From the NCBI GenBank assembly GCA_024397995.1, contig CP073746.1:2663501-2727500 (forward strand): a stretch of 64,000 nucleotides of DNA, given 5' to 3'. The stretch is from a bacterium SCSIO 12827 (GTDB lineage Bacteria; Pseudomonadota; Alphaproteobacteria; Rhodospirillales; Casp-alpha2). The notes under the pieces were generated by a model. The model was given only the letters and a program-made list of their open reading frames with translations, searched no databases and was not told where the DNA came from. This document shows, piece after piece, positions 7,747 to 15,991 of this stretch. Within the stretch, counting starts at the first letter, position 1; each line of letters begins with the position of its first letter. A program made the translations under genes and the position numbers.

Positions 7747-9915
7747 ATGGCTGAGGCGACGCAAAGCGCCCCCGCGGCCGCCCGCACGGCCGCGCCGCGC
7801 GGCGCCCCGCAGTCGGGGCCCGAGGAAGAAGGCGATAACCCGTTTCAGGGCGTGATCGACCTTCTCAAGCGCGGTGACCTGATCTTCGCACTCGGCGTTA
7901 TCGGCATCCTGGTGGTGCTGATCCTGCCCATGCCGACCTGGCTCCTGGATATGAGCCTGGCCTTTTCCATCACCTTCTCGGTGCTGATTCTGATGACGGC
8001 ACTGTTCATCGAAAAGCCGCTCCATTTTAACTCGTTCCCCACGGTTCTGCTGCTGGCGACCATGATCCGTTTGGCGTTGAACCTGGCGTCGACCCGACTG
8101 ATTTTGGCCGACGGTCACACGGGAACGGATGCTGCCGGTCAGGTCATCGAGGCCTTCGGCGGCTTCGTCATGCAGGACAACTTCGTCATCGGGATCATCG
8201 TTTTCGCGATCCTGGTCCTCGTCAACTTCATCGTCATCACCAAGGGTTCCGGCCGTATCGCCGAAGTCGCGGCACGCTTCACCCTGGACGCCATGCCCGG
8301 TAAGCAGATGGCAATCGACGCCGACCTGTCGTCGGGCCTGATCGACGAAGACGATGCCCGCGCCAGACGCAAGGAACTGGAGGATGAAAGCACCTTCTTC
8401 GGCGCCATGGACGGTGCGTCCAAGTTCGTGCGCGGCGATGCCATCGCCGGCCTTCTGATCACCCTGATCAACGTGTTGGGCGGCATGGTCATCGGGGTCG
8501 CGCAGAAAGATCTGTCGTTCGCCCAGGCCGCCGACATGTACACCCGCCTGACCGTCGGAGACGGTCTGGTCAGCCAAATCCCGGCACTGATTGTATCAAC
8601 CGCCGCCGGTATGATGGTGACCAAAGCGGGTATCAGCGGCCCGACGGAAGCGACCCTGTTCCGCCAGCTCGGCGGCCAGCCGAAAACGCTCGGCATGTCG
8701 AGCTTCCTGCTGGTCGGCCTGGCAGCCATGCCCGGCATTCCCGCATTCCCCTTCCTGCTGCTGGCCTTTGTCACGGGCGCCATGGGCTTCATCGTGACGG
8801 CCCGCGACAAACGCAAAGCCGAAGAGGCGATTCAGGAACTTGAAGATTCCACGCCGGAACCGAGCAAAGCCGCGGAAGAGCCCATTGCGACGGCGTTGCG
8901 CATCGACTATCTGCGCCTGGAACTGGGCTATGGCCTGCTGTCGTTGATCAATTCGCCGCCCGAAAACGGCCAACGTCTGACCGACCAGATCAAGGCCCTG
9001 CGCCGGCAGTTGGCGTCGGAAATGGGTTTCGTCATGCCGTCCGTGCGCATTCAGGACAACATGCAGCTTCCCGCCAACACCTATGTCATCCGGGTCAAGG
9101 AGATCGAGACCGGGCGTGGCGACCTTCGGCCCAGCATGCTTCTGGTCATGGACCCGCGCGGTGAGGAAATCACCCTGGCCGGGGAAAAGACCATGGAGCC
9201 GACCTTCGGCCTTCCGGCCATGTGGATCGAGGAAGCCAACCGCGAAGAAGCCCTGTTCCGCGGTTATACGGTGGTCGATCCGGCAACGGTGGTAACCACC
9301 CACCTGACCGAGATCATCAAGGACAACATGGACGACCTGCTGAGCTATGCGGAAACGCAGAAGCTTTTGGATGAACTCGACAAGGAGCAACAAAAGCTTG
9401 TCGAATCCATCATCCCCGGCACGATCTCCCTGGGCGGTCTGCAACGGACGCTGCAGAACCTGCTGGCCGAACGGGTATCGATCCGCGATCTGCCGACCAT
9501 CCTGGAAGGCGTCGCCGAAGCCTGCGCCGGCACCCGCAACGTGATGATGATCACCGAACATGTGCGTGCCCGTCTGGCGCGGCAGATTTCCGATTCCAAC
9601 GTGAACGACCAGGGCTTCATTCCGCTGGTTACCCTGTCGCCACCTTGGGAACAGGCCTTCGCTGAATCGATCATCGGCCCGGAAGACGATAAGCAGTTGT
9701 CCATGGCGCCCTCGAAGCTCCAGGAATTCATCGGCGCGCTGCGCACCAATTTCGAACGGCAGGCGATGATGGGCGAAAGCCCTGTCCTGCTGACCAGCCC
9801 GGCCATCCGGCCTTATGTGCGTTCCATCGTGGAACGTTTCCGGCCGATGACCGTCGTGATGTCCCAGAACGAAATCCACCCCAAGGCCAAGATCAAGACC
9901 GTGGGGCAGGTGTAA
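7747..9915 (+). CDS. flhA: Flagellar type III export gate protein FlhA
   Basis: A 722-residue export-gate protein. The N-terminal half has about eight membrane helices and the FHIPEP-family core, including N-F-I-V-I-T-K-G-S-G-R-I-A-E-V-x-A-R-F-x-L-D-A-M-P-G-K-Q-M-A-I-D-A-D-L followed by D-E-x-x-A-R-x-R. The C-terminal half is the cytoplasmic chaperone- and substrate-docking domain. FlhA forms the nonameric gate ring that uses the proton motive force. The start follows CGGCGGGAAACGGTA. The first 30 residues are Ala/Pro-rich and poorly conserved. Confidence 0.97.
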   Translation: MAEATQSAPAAARTAAPRGAPQSGPEEEGDNPFQGVIDLLKRGDLIFALGVIGILVVLILPMPTWLLDMSLAFSITFSVLILMTALFIEKPLHFNSFPTVLLLATMIRLALNLASTRLILADGHTGTDAAGQVIEAFGGFVMQDNFVIGIIVFAILVLVNFIVITKGSGRIAEVAARFTLDAMPGKQMAIDADLSSGLIDEDDARARRKELEDESTFFGAMDGASKFVRGDAIAGLLITLINVLGGMVIGVAQKDLSFAQAADMYTRLTVGDGLVSQIPALIVSTAAGMMVTKAGISGPTEATLFRQLGGQPKTLGMSSFLLVGLAAMPGIPAFPFLLLAFVTGAMGFIVTARDKRKAEEAIQELEDSTPEPSKAAEEPIATALRIDYLRLELGYGLLSLINSPPENGQRLTDQIKALRRQLASEMGFVMPSVRIQDNMQLPANTYVIRVKEIETGRGDLRPSMLLVMDPRGEEITLAGEKTMEPTFGLPAMWIEEANREEALFRGYTVVDPATVVTTHLTEIIKDNMDDLLSYAETQKLLDELDKEQQKLVESIIPGTISLGGLQRTLQNLLAERVSIRDLPTILEGVAEACAGTRNVMMITEHVRARLARQISDSNVNDQGFIPLVTLSPPWEQAFAESIIGPEDDKQLSMAPSKLQEFIGALRTNFERQAMMGESPVLLTSPAIRPYVRSIVERFRPMTVVMSQNEIHPKAKIKTVGQV

Positions 9916-9946
9916 CGTACGGCAGAAAGCTACAGGAGAAACGATC

Positions 9947-10996
9947 ATGCGGCTTCTCACATTCAAGGCGGCGAACCTGCGACAGGCGATGACCCTTGTG
10001 CGGCGCGAACTTGGCGACGAGGCGACCATCGTGTCTACTCAGACCAACCCGATCAGCGGCGAGGCGCGAATTGTCGCCGCCCGTCAGCAGGACGCCAGCG
10101 ACCCCCGCCTGGGTCATGTCGCCATGGCGCCGGAACAGCGCTTTGACCAGGTTTTGGAAACCTTGCTGCTGCACGGTGTGCCGATGAACCTGGCCGACCG
10201 CCTGTCCCAGGCCGCCGCCGACATGGAACCGCGCACACCGATCGCGGCGCTGACCGGAACACTTGCCCTCGATTTCAATTTCGTACCCGTTGACGTAACC
10301 GCCGACAACCAACGCCTGATTCTGGTCGGCCCGCCGGGTGCTGGCAAGACGTTGGCCCTGGTGAAACTGGCCGCACGGGCGCTGATGGCGCGGCGGTCCG
10401 TGCAGCTTCTGACCACCGACCTGAAGCGTGCCGGCGCGGTCGAGCAGTTGACCGCCTTTGCCAAGGTCATGGGCCAGGAACTCTTCATCACTGAAACCGC
10501 CGAGGAACTGGCCCAATTCATGGCCCGTATTCCCAAGCGAACCGTGGTGCTGGTCGATTCTCCGGGGGTCAATCATCGCTCGCACACGGAAATGGACGGC
10601 CTGTTCGATTTCGTCAACGCCGCCCCGGCCGAGCCGGTGCTGGTTCTGAACGCCGGCATGGACGCGCTGGAAGCCGCAGACGTGGCCATGGCGTTCGGAG
10701 CCCTCGGCATCAAACGTATGCTGGTCACCCGCACGGATGCCACCGGCCGCATGGGGGCAATCCTGGCCGCCATGGAAAGCGCCGGACTAGCCTTGGCCGG
10801 AACCACCGGATCCGCCGATCCCATCGACGGTTTCTTCCCGACCGGCGCACCCGACCTGGCGGACCTGCTGTACGGTGAGGTTCTCAGCCTGAATGCGGAG
10901 CTTCCCTTGCGCGACCAGGAAGAAGACGTCGATCTGGAAGACCTGATCGACGACCATGAACGGATGATCAACGTCGCCCTTCCGGCCGAGGGCTGA
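9947..10996 (+). CDS. flhF: Flagellar SRP-like GTPase FlhF
   Basis: A 349-residue protein starting MRLLTFKAANLRQAM, the typical FlhF N-terminus, with an R-R-E-L-G-x-x-A-x-I-V-S segment. The G domain begins near residue 120 with P-loop GPPGAGKT, then T-T-D-L-K-R-A-G-A-V-E-Q-L, a D-S-P-G element where many FlhF have D-T-A-G, and T-R-x-D-A-T-G-R. FlhF sets flagellar number and position. Its usual partner FlhG is not encoded nearby. The start has an upstream AGGAGAAACG ribosome site, 31 bases after flhA. Confidence 0.9.
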   Translation: MRLLTFKAANLRQAMTLVRRELGDEATIVSTQTNPISGEARIVAARQQDASDPRLGHVAMAPEQRFDQVLETLLLHGVPMNLADRLSQAAADMEPRTPIAALTGTLALDFNFVPVDVTADNQRLILVGPPGAGKTLALVKLAARALMARRSVQLLTTDLKRAGAVEQLTAFAKVMGQELFITETAEELAQFMARIPKRTVVLVDSPGVNHRSHTEMDGLFDFVNAAPAEPVLVLNAGMDALEAADVAMAFGALGIKRMLVTRTDATGRMGAILAAMESAGLALAGTTGSADPIDGFFPTGAPDLADLLYGEVLSLNAELPLRDQEEDVDLEDLIDDHERMINVALPAEG

Positions 10997-11042
10997 GCCC
11001 TCCGGTCGCGGACGGCGGCAGCACAATTTGGGGGTCGCACCA

Positions 11043-11831
11043 ATGTCGGAAATTTCCGCACCGCCGCCGCCCCCACCGGTGACGCCGACGGTCACTGCCC
11101 CCCTGCCGCCGCCGACCGCCATCACCCTGCCCCCGGCCCAAACCCAAATTTCCGTGCCCCAGGTGATCCTTGATGCCGCCCTGGGGGCGCGGTTCGATTT
11201 GCAGATCGCAAATGTCAGCCCACAGGGGCTTGCGACCCTCGAAGGCGCGGTCGGCAAATTGCAGTTGCAGTTGCAGGCCCTGTTGAACTTGAACCCCGGC
11301 GACAAGGTCACCCTGCAGTTGAACGGGCGCGGCCCGCAGCTTCAATTCATCATCGCCGCGATCAACGGGCAAAGCCCGGCCGCAGCACTACGCGCCGCGG
11401 CTCAATCCCTCCAGGCCGGCGCCCAGGCCACCACCGGCACGGCGGCACTCAACCTGCCGCCCTTCGCCGAAGGCAACAGCCTGATCGCGACCCTGCTGCG
11501 TCCGGCATCCGGGATTCCTGCGCACTTATTGCCCGCCATACCACCCGGCACCTCCGTGCCCGGCGGGCCCGGGGGAACGGGATCCGCTCTTATAGGCACG
11601 ACGGGAACGAGCCCACTGGGCGGGCAACCCGCCCCCCCCGGCGGGCCTCTTTCCGAGACCACAACCGCCCCCCAGACCGCTGGTCCTTTCGGCCCGGGCC
11701 AGGCAGGGGCCTCCCCTTCTTCCACGCCTTCTCCGCAGGCCAACCCGCCCCAGACCTTGCCCGCCGGAACCCAGTTCACGGTTCAGATCACAACCCTGCA
11801 GCCCGCCCGCCGGGCGGGGCGGCCGCCCTGA
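11043..11831 (+). CDS. Hook-length-control (FliK)-like protein, N-terminal part before a frame slip
   Basis: Proline-, alanine- and glycine-rich protein whose frame ends prematurely at 11829-11831. ATG 11043 (reading MSEISAPPPPPP) is preferred over an upstream TTG. Residues about 40-110 include an L-D-A-A-L-G-A-R-F-D-L-Q segment and an L-Q-L-N-L-N-P-G-D-K-V-T-L-Q segment like the repeats of FliK-type proteins. The rest is low complexity. The last natural-looking segment, F-T-V-Q-I-T-T-L-Q-P, runs on smoothly in the minus-one frame after 11800. The gene was therefore probably continuous with the next feature as one protein of about 565 residues. FliK measures hook length and switches export specificity. 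The assignment is by position and composition only. Confidence 0.6.
   Translation: MSEISAPPPPPPVTPTVTAPLPPPTAITLPPAQTQISVPQVILDAALGARFDLQIANVSPQGLATLEGAVGKLQLQLQALLNLNPGDKVTLQLNGRGPQLQFIIAAINGQSPAAALRAAAQSLQAGAQATTGTAALNLPPFAEGNSLIATLLRPASGIPAHLLPAIPPGTSVPGGPGGTGSALIGTTGTSPLGGQPAPPGGPLSETTTAPQTAGPFGPGQAGASPSSTPSPQANPPQTLPAGTQFTVQITTLQPARRAGRPP
11802..11818. repeat. GC palindrome at the frame-slip site
   Basis: CCCGCCCG (11802-11809), a single C, then CGGGCGGG (11811-11818) form a perfect 17-base palindrome. The reading frame breaks here between the two halves of the FliK-like gene. All-GC hairpins of this kind are frequent sites of sequencing compression or of real slippage deletions. Confidence 0.8.
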
Positions 11832-11986
11832 CCCAAACCCAAGGGCCGACACCGCCGCTTGCGGCCCTGGGGCAGACACTGACCGGAATCGTCAGCGGCA
11901 CACAGACCGGTGGCCAAGCCATTGTCGAAACGCCGCTGGGCCCCGTCGCCCTGGCCGGCGCGACCCCGCCGCCCGAGGGGGCACGC

Positions 11987-12742
11987 GTGGTACTTACCGT
12001 AACCAGCGCACCGCTGCCTCCGGCGCAACCGGAACCGCTTCTCGACAACGCCCAATTGACGCTCCGCCAGGCCCTGTTCCTCGACCGTCATTGGCCAGCC
12101 ATGCACGATGCGGTCGAAACCTTGGCACAGGCGGCGCCCAACACCGCACAACATCTCCTGCATGCGGTCTTGCCGCGCCCGGACGGCAACATGACGGCGA
12201 ACATCATGTTCTTTCTGTCGGCCGTGCGGGGCGGCGATGTCCGCGCCTGGCTGGGCGACAATACCGTGCGGGTATTGCAGCGGGTTAACCTGGGATTGTT
12301 GGGCCGCATGCGTGAAGATATGGGACAGCTGTCGCGCTTGGCGGATGAACCGACCACCGGAGACTGGCGCATTTTCATGATCCCTTTCATGAATGGCGAA
12401 CAGTTGGAACAGATCCGCCTGTTCACCCGCGCCCAAGCCGAGGATGACGACGACGCCGAGCACGGCCCCGGAACCCGTTTCGTGATCGACGTCACCCTGT
12501 CGAAGCTGGGACACATTCAATTGGACGGTCTGGTCGACACCACGCACCGGCGAATGGACATGGTGGTACGGTCGGACGCGCATTTACCCCCGGATATGCG
12601 CAACGATATCCGCCATCTTTATGAGATGTCAGGCGATATCACCGGGTTCCGGGGCGGCGTCGGATTTCAGGCGCAACCTGCCAATTTCATCTCGGTCGAA
12701 CCCCCTGCCCCGGCCAAGGGCGGCGTTGGACTGGTCGTATAG
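11987..12742 (+). CDS. Hook-length-control (FliK)-like protein, C-terminal part
   Basis: A 251-residue segment starting at an in-frame GTG. Coding character continues upstream in this frame to about 11822 (reading AALTQTQGPTPPLAALG, then G-I-V-S-G-T-Q-T-G-G-Q-A-I-V-E-T), but without a start codon, so the GTG is probably not the real start. The C-terminal domain (L-S-K-L-G-H-I-Q-L-D-G-L-V followed by M-D-M-V-V-R-S) resembles the FliK C-terminal pattern of a parallel strand pair that contacts FlhB. It lies in the flagellar operon between flhF and the QueF-like gene. The function is inferred. Confidence 0.6.
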   Translation: MVLTVTSAPLPPAQPEPLLDNAQLTLRQALFLDRHWPAMHDAVETLAQAAPNTAQHLLHAVLPRPDGNMTANIMFFLSAVRGGDVRAWLGDNTVRVLQRVNLGLLGRMREDMGQLSRLADEPTTGDWRIFMIPFMNGEQLEQIRLFTRAQAEDDDDAEHGPGTRFVIDVTLSKLGHIQLDGLVDTTHRRMDMVVRSDAHLPPDMRNDIRHLYEMSGDITGFRGGVGFQAQPANFISVEPPAPAKGGVGLVV

Positions 12743-12755
12743 GGAGAACGGAACC

Positions 12756-13142
12756 ATGGATCTGTGGCAGCGGCGGGCTGTTCTAGCCCCGGCCCCCAAT
12801 CCGGATCGCAACATCGATTTCGTGTCGAGCCTGAGCGGCCGGCTCACCGCGCTGGGCGGATCAATCGATGTCGCGCTACGCTACGTGCCTGACGCGCTGA
12901 CCGTCTCGCCCGCCGCCTTCGCCGCCTACCTGCGGGCGTTGGAAGGCGGCGATTGGCCGTCCCATGAGAATCTGGCGACAACGATCCTGCAGGATGTCAG
13001 CAATGAACTGGTGCCGCGCTGGGTCCAGATCGTCACCCGCCGGGGTGCCGCGGATGGTGTGTCGGAACATAAAATTCTGGTCGAAGACCGTCAGCCGCAA
13101 TGGAACAACGCGACCCTTCTGGCACATCTGCATTCGATCTGA
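12756..13142 (+). CDS. QueF-like (T-fold) protein lacking cysteine, in the flagellar operon
   Basis: A 128-residue protein, ATG preceded by AGGGAGAACGGAACC. Residues 38-90 follow the QueF pattern: D-V-A-L-R-Y-V-P-D, an A-Y-L segment, S-H-E-N with the substrate-binding Glu at 71, I-L-Q-D and V-P-R-W. QueF reduces preQ0 to preQ1 with NADPH through a catalytic Cys in a CPxTGxPD-type motif. Here that stretch reads S-G-R-L-T-A-L-G-G-S and the whole protein contains no cysteine, so it cannot work by the QueF mechanism. It is short compared with the usual 150 or more residues. Clustering with flagellar genes suggests a recruited ligand-binding or structural role, which is unproven. Confidence 0.65.
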   Translation: MDLWQRRAVLAPAPNPDRNIDFVSSLSGRLTALGGSIDVALRYVPDALTVSPAAFAAYLRALEGGDWPSHENLATTILQDVSNELVPRWVQIVTRRGAADGVSEHKILVEDRQPQWNNATLLAHLHSI

Positions 13143-13157
13143 TCGAACGCCCGCGGT

Positions 13158-13601
13158 TTAACCCGCCGTACTGGCTGCCTTGCGACGCGCCGATTGGCGG
13201 CGATAGAGTTGCAGACCCAATTCGTCCAATTCGCCCTGTTCCCGGCGCGCTTCTTCCAGTGCCGCTTCGCGCTTACGAATTTCGTCGGCGACCTGATATT
13301 TCTTCAATTCCATGAAGGCGCGGCTGAGGATGTCCCGGGCCTCCAGGATTTCCGCCTCCTTGGCACGGATCTTCTGATCTAGAAGGCCACGCCGATAACG
13401 GAACAGGTTGTAGTAGGCGCCAAAAGTGATGCCCATTTCGCTGGACCCGGCAAGCGCCTGTTCGCGCTTCAATTCGGTCTCCAGATCGCGAACCTGCTGA
13501 TCCAGTTCATTCAGCCTGCGGATATGCTGGCCAAGCTCGCGCCGCCGTTCATCGACGGTCCATTCATGCAGGCGGATCAGGTTCTTCAGACCGGCGGCCA
13601 T
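13158..13601 (-). CDS. fliJ: Flagellar export chaperone FliJ
   Basis: A 147-residue, almost wholly helical and highly charged coiled-coil protein with heptad-like patterns (D-L-E-T-E-L-K-R-E-Q and E-I-R-K-R-E-A-A-L-E-E-A). This is the size and shape of FliJ, the central stalk that fits inside the FliI ATPase ring and contacts FlhA. It begins 29 bases after the fliI stop on the same strand. The call rests on the fliI-fliJ pairing and coiled-coil form, because FliJ sequence is poorly conserved. It ends 15 bases from the stop of the convergent QueF-like gene. Confidence 0.85.
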   Translation of the reverse strand: MAAGLKNLIRLHEWTVDERRRELGQHIRRLNELDQQVRDLETELKREQALAGSSEMGITFGAYYNLFRYRRGLLDQKIRAKEAEILEARDILSRAFMELKKYQVADEIRKREAALEEARREQGELDELGLQLYRRQSARRKAASTAG

Positions 13602-13630
13602 GGGGTTTTGATGTCTCCGTCAGGTCCTGG

Positions 13631-15016
13631 TCACGCCGCCGGGGCCGCGCCGCCGGCAGGCGCCGCAGCCGCATGTTGCGGTTCGGGTGCAGGCATCTCA
13701 AGGGTTTCCGCCAGCAGGCGGTAGCAACTGTCGAGGTCCGTGACGTCACTGATTTCCTGGCCCAGGAATTCTTCAATGGCGTCATAATATTTGATCGATT
13801 CATCGACCTTGGGATCCGAGCCGCGGCGATAGGCACCGAGACGGATCAGTTCCGCCATGTCTTCGTAGACGGACAACAGTTGCCGCGCGCGGACGACCAA
13901 GGCGTTCTGTTCCGGCGTGTTGCAGGCCGGCATGGTTCGGGACACGCTGCGCAGGATGTTGATGGCGGGATAGCGGCCCCGCTCGGCGATCGCGCGGTCA
14001 AGCACGACATGGCCGTCCAGGATGCCGCGCACGGCATCGGCCACGGGCTCGTTATGGTCATCACCCTCGACCAGCACCGTGAACAATCCGGTCACGTCGC
14101 CCTGCCCCTGACGACCGGGTCCGGCGCGTTCCAAAAGCCGCGGCAACAGCGCGAAGACGGAAGGGGTATAGCCCTTGGAGGCCGGCGGTTCGCCCACGGC
14201 CAAGCTGATTTCCCGTTGCGCCATGGCGACACGGGTAACGCTGTCCATCAGGCACAGCACGTTGGCGCCGCAGTCACGGAAAAATTCCGCCACAGCCATG
14301 GTCATAAAGGCCGCCTGCCGGCGCACCAGGGGCGGTTCATCCGAGGTTGCAACGACAACCACGGAACGTTTCAGGCCTTCTTCGCCCAGATGATCCTCGA
14401 TGAACTCGCGGGCCTCGCGGCCGCGTTCGCCGACCAAGCCGATCACGCTGACCTCGGCGTCCGTGTTGCGCGCCATCATGGACAGCAACGTCGATTTTCC
14501 GACCCCGGACCCGGCGAAAATGCCGAGCCGCTGCCCGCGACAGCAGGTCAGGAAAGTGTTCATGGCACGCACGCCGAGATCGACCTTGCCGCCGATCCGT
14601 GAGCGTTCGTGGGCGGGCGCCGGTACCGTGTGGATCGGATAAGGGGTCGAACCGGTGGGCAGCGGCCCCTTGCCGTCGATCGGTCGACCGAAGGCGTCGA
14701 TGACACGGCCCAGCCAGGCCTCAATCGGATAGATGACCGGCTCCGACGCGCCGACCTCGACCTTGCAGCCCATGCCAATGCCGTCGACAGCGCCGAACGG
14801 CATGACCAGCGCCTTGCCGTCGCGGAACCCGACGACCTCGCAGGGAATTATGCTGCCGTTCTTGGTGGTGATGTCGCAATGGTCGGAAACGGAGACCGCG
14901 CCCTGAAGGCCCTCGACCTCGACCAACAGACCGACGATGTTTGCGACCCGGCCAAAGTAAACCTGCCCGGTGTGCCGGTCGACTTCATTCAGAATGTCAT
15001 TGACGAACGTGTACAA
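13631..15016 (-). CDS. fliI: Flagellar export ATPase FliI
   Basis: A 461-residue F1-type ATPase. Walker A is G-I-F-A-G-S-G-V-G-K-S-T-L-L (near residue 165). Walker B is the N-V-L-C-L-M-D-S-V-T-R segment, followed by the type III export signature R-E-I-S-L-A-V-G-E-P-P-A-S-K-G-Y-T-P-S-V-F. It energises unfolding and delivery of export substrates with FliH and FliJ. The start is a TTG without a clear ribosome site. An in-frame stop lies about ten codons upstream, so no long N-terminal extension is possible. It is divergent from ctrA. The C-terminal 20 residues are Ala/Pro/Gly-rich. Confidence 0.95.
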   Translation of the reverse strand: MYTFVNDILNEVDRHTGQVYFGRVANIVGLLVEVEGLQGAVSVSDHCDITTKNGSIIPCEVVGFRDGKALVMPFGAVDGIGMGCKVEVGASEPVIYPIEAWLGRVIDAFGRPIDGKGPLPTGSTPYPIHTVPAPAHERSRIGGKVDLGVRAMNTFLTCCRGQRLGIFAGSGVGKSTLLSMMARNTDAEVSVIGLVGERGREAREFIEDHLGEEGLKRSVVVVATSDEPPLVRRQAAFMTMAVAEFFRDCGANVLCLMDSVTRVAMAQREISLAVGEPPASKGYTPSVFALLPRLLERAGPGRQGQGDVTGLFTVLVEGDDHNEPVADAVRGILDGHVVLDRAIAERGRYPAINILRSVSRTMPACNTPEQNALVVRARQLLSVYEDMAELIRLGAYRRGSDPKVDESIKYYDAIEEFLGQEISDVTDLDSCYRLLAETLEMPAPEPQHAAAAPAGGAAPAA

Positions 15017-15203
15017 GCGCTTTGACCGCGAATCCGAATACCGTTTTTATTGCCTGACCATACTATCACGGACAACGGTTGATGGAGTGTTAAGCCTCTG
15101 CTTAATAACGAAATATTCCTGGGGACAGTCCGTCAACTTGCGCCGATTCGCCCCGGAGGTTATGGTTAACAAAGGTTAATGCGTCCGATTAAGGAGGCCG
15201 TTC
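15017..15203 (+). promoter_or_regulatory. ctrA upstream control region with TTAA boxes and GANTC sites
   Basis: The fliI-ctrA divergent gap is less GC-rich than its flanks. It holds TTAA at 15090-15093 and 15102-15105 (8 bases between), and TTAA at 15166-15169, 15176-15179 and 15189-15192. CtrA boxes are TTAA-N7-TTAA, so the spacings here (8, 6, 9) are off consensus. Two GANTC sites (CcrM methylation targets) lie at 15030-15034 and 15145-15149. CtrA autoregulation and methylation-coupled transcription are known in Caulobacter. They are an inference here. Confidence 0.5.
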
Positions 15204-15908
15204 ATGCGTGTGCTGCTCGTCGAAGACGATCCCTCGACCCAGAAAAGCGTCAAGATGATGCTTGAATCGGCCAACATGGTCGTCGATACGACCGACCTGG
15301 GCGAGGACGGGTTAGAGATCGGAAAGCTCTACGATTACGACATCATCGTGCTCGATATCATGCTGCCGGATATGGACGGGTTCGAAGTCCTGCGCCGGTT
15401 GCGCGATTCCCGGGTCAACACCCCGGTGTTGATCCTGTCGGGCCTGGGTGAATCGGAAAGCAAGGTCAAGGGGCTCGGCCACGGCGCCGACGATTACCTG
15501 ACCAAACCCTTCATCAAGGAAGAACTGATGGCCCGCATTCAGGCCATCGTCCGGCGTTCCCAGGGCCATGCCCAGTCGATCATTCAAACCGGCCGCCTGA
15601 TGGTCAATCTGGATACCCGGACAGTCGAAGTCGACAGCCAGCCGATCCATCTGACTGGCAAGGAATACGGCATTCTCGAGCTGCTCAGCCTGCGCAAGGG
15701 CACGACGTTGACCAAGGAGATGTTTCTCAACCATCTCTACAATGGCATGGACGAGCCCGAATTGAAGATCATCGACGTATTCATCTGCAAGCTGCGGAAG
15801 AAGCTGTCGACGGCGACCGGCGGCGAGAATTACATCGAAACGGTCTGGGGACGCGGCTACGTGCTGCGCGATCCGGAACCAACGCAAAAGGCGGTTGCCA
15901 ACGGCTGA
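15204..15908 (+). CDS. ctrA: Cell-cycle response regulator CtrA
   Basis: A 234-residue OmpR-type regulator. The receiver spans residues 1-120, with acidic pocket E7-D8-D9, phospho-acceptor D51 in [11 protein letters not shown], and K in L-T-K-P-F. The DNA-binding winged helix follows, with the CtrA-specific [18 protein letters not shown] segment and F-I-C-K-L-R-K-K-L. It controls flagellar, chemotaxis and division genes and is phosphorylated through ChpT, which is also encoded in this window. The start has an excellent ribosome site (TTAAGGAGGCCGTTC). The gene is divergent from fliI. Confidence 0.97.
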   Translation: MRVLLVEDDPSTQKSVKMMLESANMVVDTTDLGEDGLEIGKLYDYDIIVLDIMLPDMDGFEVLRRLRDSRVNTPVLILSGLGESESKVKGLGHGADDYLTKPFIKEELMARIQAIVRRSQGHAQSIIQTGRLMVNLDTRTVEVDSQPIHLTGKEYGILELLSLRKGTTLTKEMFLNHLYNGMDEPELKIIDVFICKLRKKLSTATGGENYIETVWGRGYVLRDPEPTQKAVANG

Positions 15909-15941
15909 CGCCCGGGCAGCATCCTTAAAGGTTCACCGAAC

Positions 15942-15973
15942 AAGAGGCGGGACATTCCCGCCTCTTTGTTTTT
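15942..15973 (+). terminator. Rho-independent terminator after ctrA
   Basis: A ten-base stem, AAGAGGCGGG (15942-15951) and CCCGCCTCTT (15957-15966), with a five-base loop is followed by a T-rich tail ending at 15973. It lies 34 bases after the ctrA stop and in front of the convergent cheR stop. The minus-strand tail is weak. Confidence 0.85.
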
Positions 15974-15991
15974 GGGATTTGATCAGAAAGT

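Noticed and set aside
7678-7754. Tiny 25-codon frame between flbD and flhA
   Set aside because: It overlaps the flhA start, has no ribosome site of note and is Met/Thr/Asn-rich low-complexity sequence.
11802-11831. Programmed minus-one ribosomal frameshift in the FliK-like gene
   Set aside because: No slippery heptamer of the X-XXY-YYZ or A6 type is visible. The break falls in a GC palindrome, so an error or deletion is more likely.
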